DNA from: Opitutales bacterium
Lineage (GTDB): Bacteria; Verrucomicrobiota; Verrucomicrobiia; Opitutales; Oceanipulchritudinaceae
DNA: 64,000 bases
NCBI GenBank assembly: GCA_016932335.1
Contig: JAFGCZ010000006.1
Coordinates: 186,001 to 250,000 of the forward strand
Direction of reading: 5' to 3'
Part shown: one piece after another, positions 28,733 through 37,593 of the stretch
Position numbering within the stretch: the stretch's first letter is position 1
Layout of the letters: each line of letters begins with the position of its first letter
The notes under the pieces: model-generated
What the model was told of the DNA's origin: nothing
Seen by the model: the letters and a program-made list of their open reading frames with translations, nothing else
The model's database searches: none
Position numbers and translations under genes: made by a program

Positions 28733-29521
28733 GTGACTGACGATACCCATACCCCGAAACCGCCTCCCTCCGCCTCCCTGCTCGCCAAACGAGCCTACGG
28801 GAAAACGGCGGGTGGCCCCGATTGGTCCTTGCTGGAGAAATTCCTCCCGCTGGTCAAGTCCATCGTCGGCCGTATGCGTATCTATTTTCCCAATACCGTG
28901 GACGTTCAGGACCTCTACAGTATAGGAATCACAGGCCTTGTTACCGCTGTGCAGCGGTGCGACCCCACCAAACCCGAATCCTTTGCCAGCTACGCCGCCC
29001 TGCGCATTCGCGGCGCCCTCCTCGATGAACTCCGCCGTATGGACTGGATGCCACGCTCCAGCCGGGCCCAGGCCAAGAAAGTTAAAAGTACCGTGGAGGA
29101 ACTGGAGCAAACCCTCAAACGAGCGGCTACCGAGGAGGAAATTGCCGGTGCCCTGCAACTCAGCGTTCACCAATACCGCGGGTTGCTCGATGAAATACGT
29201 CCGGTTACCCTCATCTCTATGGATACACCTCTGGACGATGACGCCTCCGGGGGAGGAATGATCCACGAGGTGATTTCCGACGATACCGAGCCCGATGCCC
29301 GCGATACCTGTGAAAAACGCGAAATGATCCAAATCCTCAAGGATCGCATCAAACTCCTGCCCGATATTCCCAAAAAAGTGCTTACCATGTATTATTTTGA
29401 AGGAATGAGGCTGGCGGAAATTGCTGAAATCTTTAATGTTACGGAATCCCGGATCTGCCAGATTCACTCGCAGGCCATCCTTAGCCTCAAAGGCTATCTC
29501 GAACGAATTCAAAATTCCTGA
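28733..29521 (+). CDS. fliA: RNA polymerase sigma factor for flagellar genes (FliA/WhiG type), GTG start
   Basis: DLYSIGITGLVTAVQRCDP, FASYAALRIRGALLDELRRMDWMPRSSR, LAEIAEIFNVTESRICQIHSQAI. Confidence 0.92.
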   Translation: MTDDTHTPKPPPSASLLAKRAYGKTAGGPDWSLLEKFLPLVKSIVGRMRIYFPNTVDVQDLYSIGITGLVTAVQRCDPTKPESFASYAALRIRGALLDELRRMDWMPRSSRAQAKKVKSTVEELEQTLKRAATEEEIAGALQLSVHQYRGLLDEIRPVTLISMDTPLDDDASGGGMIHEVISDDTEPDARDTCEKREMIQILKDRIKLLPDIPKKVLTMYYFEGMRLAEIAEIFNVTESRICQIHSQAILSLKGYLERIQNS

Positions 29522-29527
29522 AATCCA

Positions 29528-30397
29528 ATGCTTTTAATTCTAGGTTACATCATTGTATTGGGCTCCACGCTGGGAGGTTTTATCCTCGCCGGAGGGAACC
29601 CTGTTCTCCTGCTCCACGTGTCTGAATTCGTTGTTATTGGCGGGATCAGTGTGGGCTTGCTCGTTATCGCCAGCCCTTCACAGGTACTGATCGCCATTGT
29701 TAAAGATATTAAATCAGCGCTGACTGGTGGGCATGGGGGGGCCAACGATTTTCTCGACCTCATGAAACTGCTCTACGAAGTCTTTATGGTGGGACGTCGC
29801 AACGGCCTGATTGCTTTGGATGAGCACGTTACCGATCCTCAAAATAGCAGCATTTTTAATAAATACCCTTCCTTTACCCATGATCCCAGGCGTATTGAGT
29901 TCCTCGTCAACGCCCTGAGACCAATTATCGATGGGAAAATCAAGCCGGATCAATTGCAGGACCTTCTTGAGTCGGAAATTGAAACCATGGAAGACGAAGC
30001 TCACAGTGGTATTGATGTGCTCAACCTCGTGGCCGACTCGCTCCCTGGCATCGGCATTGTTGCTGCCGTGCTCGGTATTATTAACACCATGGCAGCTATT
30101 GCTGACGGCCCGGAAAAAGTGGGCGCCAAAGTTGCCGCAGCACTCACCGGCACTTTTCTTGGCGTGCTGGGAGCATACGGATTTGTGGGACCATTGGCTA
30201 AACGTATCAGTTTCAATCACAAAGCAGAATTTGCCTATTACAATACTATGTCTTCTGCTATCTCTGGATTTGCCAAAGGTTTGGCTCCTATCATGGCCGT
30301 GGAGATCGCCCGCCGCTCCCTCGAAAAGAGTGTTCAGCCATCGGCCGACGAACTCGAGAACACCCTTAAAGCCCTTAATGCTTCCATTGGAGGCTGA
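29528..30397 (+). CDS. motA: Flagellar motor stator protein MotA
   Basis: DSLPGIGIVAAVLGIINTMAAI...GTFLGVLGAYGFVGPLA. Confidence 0.93.
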   Translation: MLLILGYIIVLGSTLGGFILAGGNPVLLLHVSEFVVIGGISVGLLVIASPSQVLIAIVKDIKSALTGGHGGANDFLDLMKLLYEVFMVGRRNGLIALDEHVTDPQNSSIFNKYPSFTHDPRRIEFLVNALRPIIDGKIKPDQLQDLLESEIETMEDEAHSGIDVLNLVADSLPGIGIVAAVLGIINTMAAIADGPEKVGAKVAAALTGTFLGVLGAYGFVGPLAKRISFNHKAEFAYYNTMSSAISGFAKGLAPIMAVEIARRSLEKSVQPSADELENTLKALNASIGG

Positions 30398-30411
30398 CCT
30401 ATATTTGCCCT

Positions 30412-31128
30412 ATGGCTAAGAAAAAACATGAACACCACGGAGGCGCTTGGAAAGTCGCTTATGCAGACTTTGTCACTGCCATGATGGCCTTGTTCATGGT
30501 GCTTTGGATCAGTTCTCAGGAGGATGAAATTCTCATCGCTACCGCGGAGTTTTTCCAAAACCCGTTCAATTCTCCCATGAAAAGCAGCATGGGGGTGCTC
30601 CCCGGTTCTGGTGCTGGATCGGCCAGCGAAATGGGCGAAAACAAGCCCAGTTCGCTCATCGATATGGCTTTTCTGCACTCTTTGGCCAGTGAGCTTTACC
30701 GTATCCTTAAGGTGGAGGAGAGCGACAATGAGAAACCCATTGATATCGAAGTAACCGCCGACGGTCTGCGCATCACCGTCTTCAACCGCTCCGATCGCAA
30801 GGTCTTTCAACCCGGCGGCAAAGAGTTTACTGAGTGGGGAGAACTTATTGTACAAAACCTTGCCTGGATTATGGACCGTCACGATATGCGTGTGCGTATC
30901 GATTCCTACACCACTCCCGATTCTGTTCCTGTAACCGAGGATTATTCCGATTGGGAGCTTACCACGGATCGGGCCAACATCGTTCGTCGTTCACTCATCC
31001 ATTTTGCTTTGGCTCCCAATAAAGTGGAGCGGGTTACCGGGTTTGGCTCGTCCAGCCCTATCCCCGGAACCAATCCATCGGATTCCGCCAACGACCGCAT
31101 TGAATTCAGCCTCGTGGTCAACAACTGA
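30412..31128 (+). CDS. motB: Flagellar motor protein MotB
   Basis: HHGGAWKVAYADFVTAMMALFMVLWI; C-terminal OmpA-like fold. Confidence 0.94.
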   Translation: MAKKKHEHHGGAWKVAYADFVTAMMALFMVLWISSQEDEILIATAEFFQNPFNSPMKSSMGVLPGSGAGSASEMGENKPSSLIDMAFLHSLASELYRILKVEESDNEKPIDIEVTADGLRITVFNRSDRKVFQPGGKEFTEWGELIVQNLAWIMDRHDMRVRIDSYTTPDSVPVTEDYSDWELTTDRANIVRRSLIHFALAPNKVERVTGFGSSSPIPGTNPSDSANDRIEFSLVVNN

Positions 31129-31136
31129 TTTTTCAC

Positions 31137-31439
31137 ATGGAAAGCTTCCTCAAGAACCGTAAACAATCCGCTCCCGTTCGTATGCCCGAGCCCCAAAAGG
31201 GTAAGGGGCTCGACCTCGTCAACGAGCTGGAGAAAATGCACAAGTCCACTGGTGAGCACCACGTGGGCGCAGAGCAAAAAACCGGGCAAGAGATTAAAAC
31301 GCTTTCTGTCCCAGAAGGGGTGCTCAATGCTCCCAAAGTGGAAATGGTTGTCGAAGAGGGCACTGTCCGTAAAATTTGTATTACCTGCGACAACGGGCAA
31401 TACATAGAGCTGGAATGCCTCTATGAGGATGTTCAATAG
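31137..31439 (+). CDS. Conserved-looking protein of unknown function ending the first flagellar operon
   Basis: 100 aa, 9 bp after motB, followed by a strong terminator. Confidence 0.65.
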   Translation: MESFLKNRKQSAPVRMPEPQKGKGLDLVNELEKMHKSTGEHHVGAEQKTGQEIKTLSVPEGVLNAPKVEMVVEEGTVRKICITCDNGQYIELECLYEDVQ

Positions 31440-31461
31440 CACTCCTTTTTGAGTTTGCAGC

Positions 31462-31492
31462 GAAGGCGGAAGTTTTTACCGCCTTCTTTTTT
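31462..31492 (+). terminator. Rho-independent terminator of the first flagellar operon
   Basis: GAAGGCGG (31462-31469) / CCGCCTTC (31479-31486), 9-nt loop, then TTTTTT. Confidence 0.92.
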
Positions 31493-31532
31493 GTACGGAG
31501 CTCTTGCATTGCAAATCAGTGAGTTACGGATT

Positions 31533-31548
31533 TGGCATTCTCTATGCT
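31533..31548 (+). promoter_or_regulatory. Candidate sigma-54 promoter upstream of flgF
   Basis: TGGCATTCTCTATGCT: GG-N10-GC spacing, TGGCA and TGC elements; directly after the terminator and before flgF. Confidence 0.7.
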
Positions 31549-31560
31549 TAGAAATGAGGT

Positions 31561-32298
31561 ATGTATTCCGGAATTTATCAGAGCAGTGCAGCCATGACAG
31601 GGCTGGAAAAGTGGCAGACGGCAACTACCCAAAATATCTCAGCCGCCGGTGTCTCCGGATATAAAAAGACGGATACCTCCTTTTCCGCTCAGGCCCAGGG
31701 CGGTATTCGCACCGGCGATTTTGCCGGTTTACTGCGCACTCAAACCGTCAGCGCACAAAATTCTATTTCCTTTACCCAGGGGCAGTTAACGCAGACCGAT
31801 AACCCGCTCAGCGTTGCTATCGACGGAGAGGGCTTCTTTGAGCTCGAACGCCCCGACGGTTCCATCATCTACTCTCGCGACGGTCTCTTTTCTCTGAGCG
31901 AAAATGGAGAACTGATGGATCGCAATGGCTATCGTGTGCTGCCCACCGCCGGCACTATCCGCTTTAACCCCGAAGACGGTCCTGTATCTATTGGCCCGGA
32001 AGGAATGATCTCTCAGGGCGATACAGCAGTGGCAAAACTTTCCGTGGTGCGTATTGCCAACAAAGAAAATCTTGCCCGTGTCACGGGTGGCTTTGCCGAG
32101 GTTGACGGCACCGATGTGGGACGCGAAACCATCGAGACCCCCCGCCTGCTTCAGGGCTACTACGAAGCCAGCAACGTCAACCCTATTGAGGAAATGATAA
32201 ACCTCATCCAAGTGTCTCGAGCATATCAGACCAACAGCAAAATTGTCCAGAGCTTCGACCAGCTACAGGGCAAGGTAACCCAGAATTTAGCCGTATAA
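31561..32298 (+). CDS. flgF: Flagellar basal body rod protein FlgF
   Basis: LSVAIDGEGFFELERPDGSIIYSRDGLFSLSENGELMDRNGYRVL; flgG follows. Confidence 0.88.
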   Translation: MYSGIYQSSAAMTGLEKWQTATTQNISAAGVSGYKKTDTSFSAQAQGGIRTGDFAGLLRTQTVSAQNSISFTQGQLTQTDNPLSVAIDGEGFFELERPDGSIIYSRDGLFSLSENGELMDRNGYRVLPTAGTIRFNPEDGPVSIGPEGMISQGDTAVAKLSVVRIANKENLARVTGGFAEVDGTDVGRETIETPRLLQGYYEASNVNPIEEMINLIQVSRAYQTNSKIVQSFDQLQGKVTQNLAV

Positions 32299-32317
32299 TT
32301 GATCAAGGAGTAACCAA

Positions 32318-33103
32318 ATGAATCTTTCCCTTTACAGTGCTGCAACCGGGATGGAGGCTCAACAATTGAACCTCAACACCATTTCCAACAACATAGCCAA
32401 CGTAAACACCACCGGATTCAAAAAGAGCAAGGTTGAGTTTCAGGACCTACTCTACCAGAACGTCAGCTCAGCCGGTGGTCAAACGGCTACCGGGAATATT
32501 GTTCCTACCAGCGTCTCTGTCGGCAACGGGGTTAAAGTTTCCTCTACTTCCAAAGTCTTTACTCAGGGGCAATTGACTCAAACTGGCGAAGAGATGGACA
32601 TCGCTATTGAGGGCGAAGGTTTTCTTCAGGTCGACTATCCTGACGGCAACACCGTCTATACCCGCGACGGTGCTCTGAAAATCAGCTCCACCGGAGAGAT
32701 CGTTACCAGCGAGGGTATGGCTCTGACCGGTTTGGGCACCGTTCCTACCGAAGCCGTTAGCGTTTACGTGGCTACCGATGGTCAGATCACCTATTCACTT
32801 TCCGATGGCACCACCCAGACCGGTACCCGCATTCAGTTGGCCCGCTTTGCCAATCCGGGAGGCCTCAAGTCCATTGGTGGTAACCTTTTTCAGGAAACAG
32901 AAGCCAGCGGCACTGCCGAAACCGGCTCTCCCGATGAGAACGGCTTCGGCAAAATCCGCCAGAATTATCTGGAAATGAGTAATGTCAATGTGGTTCAGGA
33001 AATGGTCAACATGATCGTAGCTCAGAGAGCCTACGAAATCAACTCCAAGGCCATTCAGACCAGCGACGATATGCTTTCACAAATCAACCAGTTGAAGGGC
33101 TGA
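32318..33103 (+). CDS. flgG: Flagellar basal body rod protein FlgG
   Basis: LYSAATGMEAQQLNLNTISNNIANVNTTGFKKSKVEFQDLLYQ...NVNVVQEMVNMIVAQRAYEINSKAI. Confidence 0.95.
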   Translation: MNLSLYSAATGMEAQQLNLNTISNNIANVNTTGFKKSKVEFQDLLYQNVSSAGGQTATGNIVPTSVSVGNGVKVSSTSKVFTQGQLTQTGEEMDIAIEGEGFLQVDYPDGNTVYTRDGALKISSTGEIVTSEGMALTGLGTVPTEAVSVYVATDGQITYSLSDGTTQTGTRIQLARFANPGGLKSIGGNLFQETEASGTAETGSPDENGFGKIRQNYLEMSNVNVVQEMVNMIVAQRAYEINSKAIQTSDDMLSQINQLKG

Positions 33104-34023
33104 TGAAGCTTAAGACCATCCAGTTCATTTGCTTTTTCCTGCTGCCTTGTTTTGCCTTTGCAGACTTGGACGAGCTCCTGCAACCCCTTCCTGAAGAGGT
33201 TACCAACGAGCGTGCACAGTGGGTTTCTCCGGTCATGGCCCAATTGGAAGAAGCTCAGACTCCGGCACCGGTTCAGCCCGTTGCTTTAAAGGAAACAAAG
33301 CCGCATGTGGTCGTTCCCCAAGTTGCACGTCCCTTGGAGGAATCAGTGGAAACCTCCAAACAGATAGTCGAAACTCCAGCCAGGCGTGTTTTGGTATCAA
33401 CTTCCGATGTGCTCCCTGTTTTGCAGCAATTGATTGCCCGGCGCTATAATATTGAGGGAGATTTAGAAATGGCCCCGGCCAAAGAATGGTCCGGTCTGCA
33501 TGTCAGCTCAGATGCGTGGGAAGTGGAAATGGTTCGCTACCCCTCTCAAGGTCTGAATTCCCGCATGGTGCTTCACTTTAGAATCCTTTGCGATGGCATC
33601 GGAGAAGCCGAAGTGCACCTTCCTGTTCTCGCTCGGGTGATTACCGACGGCCTCGTCTCCACCCGCCAGATCAACCGCGGGGAGTCCCTTTCCTTTGATG
33701 ATTTCCGTATCGAGGAATTGGACCTTCTGGAGATGCGCAATCCTCCCGTTTCCGGCGATATTCTCATTTCTTCCTACGAAGCCTCGGTTTCCATTGCCCC
33801 GGGCAGGCCGCTTACCTGGCGCGATATCAATGAGCGACCACTCGTTCGCAAGGGGCAGCTTATTGATGTCAGTGCCAAAGAGGGCCTCCTCTCCATCTCT
33901 CTCAAGGGTGTGGCTCTGGAAAATGGAACTCAGGGGACTTTTATCCGTGTTCGTAACCTCAATTCCAACAAAGAATTTCAAGCTCAGGTCATCAATGAAA
34001 AGCGTGTCCAAGTCTATTTCTGA
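33103..34023 (+). CDS. flgA: Flagella basal body P-ring formation protein FlgA
   Basis: Signal peptide; SAF-like ARVITDGLVSTRQINRGESLSFDDFRIEELDL; between flgG and flgH. Confidence 0.85.
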   Translation: MKLKTIQFICFFLLPCFAFADLDELLQPLPEEVTNERAQWVSPVMAQLEEAQTPAPVQPVALKETKPHVVVPQVARPLEESVETSKQIVETPARRVLVSTSDVLPVLQQLIARRYNIEGDLEMAPAKEWSGLHVSSDAWEVEMVRYPSQGLNSRMVLHFRILCDGIGEAEVHLPVLARVITDGLVSTRQINRGESLSFDDFRIEELDLLEMRNPPVSGDILISSYEASVSIAPGRPLTWRDINERPLVRKGQLIDVSAKEGLLSISLKGVALENGTQGTFIRVRNLNSNKEFQAQVINEKRVQVYF

Positions 34024-34633
34024 TCGACTGTTTCCCTGTGCCGTGGCTCTTCTGCTGGGGTCCACCGTTTCGTTGCAGGCCGGATCCCTTTGGCTGAACT
34101 CATCCAATCGGGAAACCGGGCTCTATTCCGATCTGCGAGCCTGCGATGTGGGCGATATCGTTACCATTGTGGTTTCCGAAAACTCCAGCATGATCAACAA
34201 CATGTCCATGAGTACTGCCCGCAGCAGCAATATGGGATTTGAGCTCAAAGACCTCCTTTACGCCGGTTCGGTGGATGCTACCTATAAAGGCTCCAGCCCA
34301 AAAACCGATATCAATCTCACGGATAACGACCACCAGGGTAGCGGCTCTCTCAGCAATACGCAAACCCTCAACGCCTACATCAGCGTGCAGGTTATCGACC
34401 GCCTGCCCAACGGAAATCTCGTCCTCGAAGGCATGCGCCGGGTTTCCTATTCCGGAGAAACTTATTACATGATTACTCGCGGTATCTGCCGCACTTACGA
34501 TGTCAATTCCAGTAATCAGGTCCTTTCCTCCTATGTGGCCGATGCCTCCATTGAGGTCGTTACAGAGGGCACCCTGACTGAGTCCCAGCGCAAGGGATGG
34601 CTCATGAAGTTTGCCGATCGCTTCTCCTTATGA
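33995..34633 (+). CDS. flgH: Flagellar L-ring protein FlgH
   Basis: GSLWLNSSNRETGLYSDLRACDVGDIVTIVVSE; start reassigned to the in-frame ATG at 33995, overlapping flgA by 29 nt. Confidence 0.9.
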   Translation: MKSVSKSISDRLFPCAVALLLGSTVSLQAGSLWLNSSNRETGLYSDLRACDVGDIVTIVVSENSSMINNMSMSTARSSNMGFELKDLLYAGSVDATYKGSSPKTDINLTDNDHQGSGSLSNTQTLNAYISVQVIDRLPNGNLVLEGMRRVSYSGETYYMITRGICRTYDVNSSNQVLSSYVADASIEVVTEGTLTESQRKGWLMKFADRFSL

Positions 34634-35757
34634 ATTTAAAACAAGTCTGTGCCATGAAATTCAACCTTTCCATCGCCCTTACGCTTTTAGCCCTCTGCCT
34701 TCCATTTAGCCTTTCTGCTTCCCGCATCAAGGACATCACGGTTGTCGAAGGCGGGCGGGATAATCAGCTCGTCGGTTACGGGTTGGTCGTCGGCCTCGCC
34801 GGCAGCGGAGACAGTCAGTTGAACTTTACCATTCAGAGTATTGCCAATTCCCTGCAACGTTTCGGTATTCAGGTGCCTGCCGACAGTGTAAAAAGCGATA
34901 ATGTCGCCGCGGTTATGGTCACCGCAGACATCGGACCCTTCATGAAGCCGGGGGTTCGCCTCGATATTACCGTATCCTCTATTGGCGATGCCGATACCAT
35001 CCAGGGCGGTGTGCTGCTGCAGACCCCACTGATCGGTGCAGATGGCGTGGTTTACGCCGTTGCTCAGGGGCCCGTTACCGTTGGTGGCTTTTTTGCCGGG
35101 CAGGGTGGGGCCGGTGGGGCCACTGTTCAGAAAAACCATCCTACGGTTGGCTCCATTACAGGGGGGGCCATTGTTGAACGCGAGATCACTACCCAGATTG
35201 TCAGCAACGGAGAGATCAATCTCCTCCTCCTCAATCCCGATTATACCTCTGCGGTTCGTGTGGCCGATGCCATCAATACCATGTTCCCGGCCTGTGCCGG
35301 AGCTCTCGACTCCAACAATGTAAATGTTCGTATTCCGCCACTCTTCGATGGCCAGGTGCCCAACTTTATTGCCGCGCTGGGGCAGCTCGAAGTGATTCCC
35401 GATATCAGTGCCAGAGTTATCATCAATGAGCGAACCGGCACCATTGTCGCCACTCAAAATGTTCGCCTCTCCAAAATAGCCGTCAGCCATGGCTCTCTGG
35501 TCATTAGCATTGCCTCGGATCTGGAGGCTAGCCAGCCCAACGCCCTTTCCGATACCGGTGAAACTGTCGTAACCCCCAGTACACAAACAGACGTTACAGA
35601 AATTGCCGGTGGATTCGATGTGGTGGACGATTTCCCGACCATCGAACGCCTCACTTCAGCCCTCAATGCCATGGGCGTCAGCACCCGCGATATGATCTCT
35701 ATTCTCCAAACGATGAAAAGCGCCGGAGCCCTTCAGGCGGAGCTCATCGTTAATTGA
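34630..35757 (+). CDS. flgI: Flagellar P-ring protein FlgI
   Basis: SRIKDITVVEGGRDNQLVGYGLVVGLAGSGD; ATGA overlap with the flgH stop. Confidence 0.95.
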   Translation: MNLKQVCAMKFNLSIALTLLALCLPFSLSASRIKDITVVEGGRDNQLVGYGLVVGLAGSGDSQLNFTIQSIANSLQRFGIQVPADSVKSDNVAAVMVTADIGPFMKPGVRLDITVSSIGDADTIQGGVLLQTPLIGADGVVYAVAQGPVTVGGFFAGQGGAGGATVQKNHPTVGSITGGAIVEREITTQIVSNGEINLLLLNPDYTSAVRVADAINTMFPACAGALDSNNVNVRIPPLFDGQVPNFIAALGQLEVIPDISARVIINERTGTIVATQNVRLSKIAVSHGSLVISIASDLEASQPNALSDTGETVVTPSTQTDVTEIAGGFDVVDDFPTIERLTSALNAMGVSTRDMISILQTMKSAGALQAELIVN

Positions 35758-35801
35758 GCGGGAACTTTCTTTTGCTTTTTACTGTCTTTTTAAATTTAAA
35801 C

Positions 35802-36137
35802 ATGCAACCAACCTCTGCCAACGCCAATATGGGCCTCTCCCTGCAAAGCAGAATGGAGCAGGTCAATCGCATGCCTTCCGACGAGCAGGTCAAGTATGCC
35901 GCGCAACAGTTCGAAGCCGTGTTTTTGCGCCAGATCCTGGAAGATGCCCTCAAGCCTATGTTTAAAGGCTGCCTGGATGAGAGTGGCGCTGACAACGACA
36001 TTTATCGTTCCTACGTGGTAGATGGCCTTGCCGACAGCATGAGCACCACCGGTTGCTTCGGTTTTTCCACCCTTTTGCAGACGCAGTTGCAACCTCCTGC
36101 GCAGACAACTCCCGCATCACCTTTGAGCCATGAATAA
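35802..36137 (+). CDS. flgJ: Rod-binding protein FlgJ, N-terminal domain only
   Basis: VKYAAQQFEAVFLRQILEDALKPMFKG..ADNDIYRSYVVDGLADSMSTTGCFGFSTLL; no C-terminal hydrolase domain. Confidence 0.85.
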   Translation: MQPTSANANMGLSLQSRMEQVNRMPSDEQVKYAAQQFEAVFLRQILEDALKPMFKGCLDESGADNDIYRSYVVDGLADSMSTTGCFGFSTLLQTQLQPPAQTTPASPLSHE

Positions 36138-36642
36138 TATGATTACTGCAGACCGATGGGATTTGCTTGCGGATGTGCTCCGGGATGAGTTCGCCGAATA
36201 CGGCGGCTTGCTTGCTCTGCTCAATGAACAGCAGCAAGGCATTGTGCACCGCAATCCCGAATGGCTCTCCGAGCGAAACCTCATTATAGAGCAGCAGGCT
36301 GTTCGAGCCAACGAATTTCGCATACGTCGCGAGCGCATGGTCAGAGAATGCGCCATCGACCTCGGTCTGGCTCCAAACGTTCCCTTGCCGCAGCTCCTTC
36401 GTATGGCTCCTCCCGCCACCATTCCTATGTTTGAAGCATTGATGGATGGATGCCGAGCCACTGCCGAAAAAGTGCAGCGCAAATTGCACAGTAACCGTGC
36501 TCTGCTTATACGCATCCAGAATGTTACGCAGGAAATGCTGCAGAAACTGCAGCCGGCCTCCACGACAAACAGCTACAACCGGCGCGGGGCCTATTTCAAA
36601 TCTCTGCAAATGCAGGGTAGGGGAGTCAATATTACGGCCTGA
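36130..36642 (+). CDS. FlgN-like flagellar chaperone (putative)
   Basis: 170-aa helical protein after flgJ; YGGLLALLNEQQQGIVHRNPEWLSERNLIIEQQ. Confidence 0.5.
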   Translation: MNNMITADRWDLLADVLRDEFAEYGGLLALLNEQQQGIVHRNPEWLSERNLIIEQQAVRANEFRIRRERMVRECAIDLGLAPNVPLPQLLRMAPPATIPMFEALMDGCRATAEKVQRKLHSNRALLIRIQNVTQEMLQKLQPASTTNSYNRRGAYFKSLQMQGRGVNITA

Positions 36643-36699
36643 ATCGATCCCTCTAATTTGCTTGCGAAATCTCGCTTGGCCTATTCTACTTTTTCCGTT

Positions 36700-36906
36700 A
36701 TGGATGAAACGCCTTCTTCACGTAGGTTCTTAGGGGTACAATTCATCAATTGCGGTGTCTATGGCCGCCTCTATAAAAATAAAGAAGGAACTGCCTATGA
36801 GGGGCGCTGCCCAAAATGTGGGCAGTACTATAAAATTCGCATCGGCGAGGGGGGGACCGGTGAGCGCTTTTTTGTCGCCCGCTGTCGCTCCCAATACAGG
36901 CCCTGA
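36700..36906 (+). CDS. Small cysteine-containing (zinc-ribbon-like) protein
   Basis: MDETPSSRRFLGVQFINCGVYGRLYKNKEGTAYEGRCPKCGQYYKIRIGEGGTGERFFVARCRSQYRP; CPKCG knuckle. Confidence 0.6.
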   Translation: MDETPSSRRFLGVQFINCGVYGRLYKNKEGTAYEGRCPKCGQYYKIRIGEGGTGERFFVARCRSQYRP

Positions 36907-36928
36907 AGCCCCTTCCATATCAAAAAGA

Positions 36929-36990
36929 AACTTCCGTCCCTTCCGATGTCAAAATTACCGTGCCTGATCATCGGGTGAGAAACGGAAGTT
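36929..36990. other. Nested inverted repeat between convergent genes (possible bidirectional terminator)
   Basis: Outer AACTTCCGT/ACGGAAGTT (36929-36937/36982-36990), inner CCGATG/CATCGG (36943-36948/36969-36974). Confidence 0.6.
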
Positions 36991-37008
36991 CCCAAATTTG
37001 TGTAAAGG

Positions 37009-37365
37009 TTAGAAAAGCAGAATGGCTTCACTCAGTTCCTGAAAGAGATACTGCCCGCGCTGCATCAACATATCGGTATAAATGCGCACATTTTTAGGGA
37101 TTTCTTTCAATCCCAGATTCATAATGTCCAAGCAGTGGTCACGCACTTCTCTCTGGTGCTCATTGTAGCGGGCACACACCGTTTCAATGCGTTGCAATTG
37201 CGGTGCCTTGCCGATTTCTCCTGAAAGACGCTCGCGGGCACATTCAAGTATTTCCAAAATGGCATTGCTGCTCTGCAGAGAGGCTTGCAGACCAATGATG
37301 GATTCTCCGTCTCCGAACATTTCTTGCTCGGTGGAGTCGTTTATGTAGGCGGATTCTAGACGCAT
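37009..37365 (-). CDS. Hypothetical helical protein
   Basis: 118-aa ORF occupying an otherwise noncoding region; helical composition. Confidence 0.55.
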   Translation of the reverse strand: MRLESAYINDSTEQEMFGDGESIIGLQASLQSSNAILEILECARERLSGEIGKAPQLQRIETVCARYNEHQREVRDHCLDIMNLGLKEIPKNVRIYTDMLMQRGQYLFQELSEAILLF

Positions 37366-37593
37366 GGGTCAATCGATAGAGGTTAGTTCGAGGCCAAATT
37401 CTTCGGTTCCTTTATAAGTCGGTAAACGTTTCCTTCTCTTTAGCCGAATTCTCCTTTTTATCGCGAAAACGGGCGGTGAATGCGGGCTTGCAATCTGCCC
37501 CTGTTTTGCGAAAACTGAACGCATTCGATCCAGTGTCATAATCATTTGTCCGTGTAATTTTCTAGGCAATCCGCCCGGGCAGTATTCAACACC

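Noticed and set aside
33695-33994. N-terminal extension of the FlgH ORF given by the ORF track
   Set aside because: Overlaps flgA in another frame; the signal-peptide-like start at ATG 33995 fits FlgH much better.
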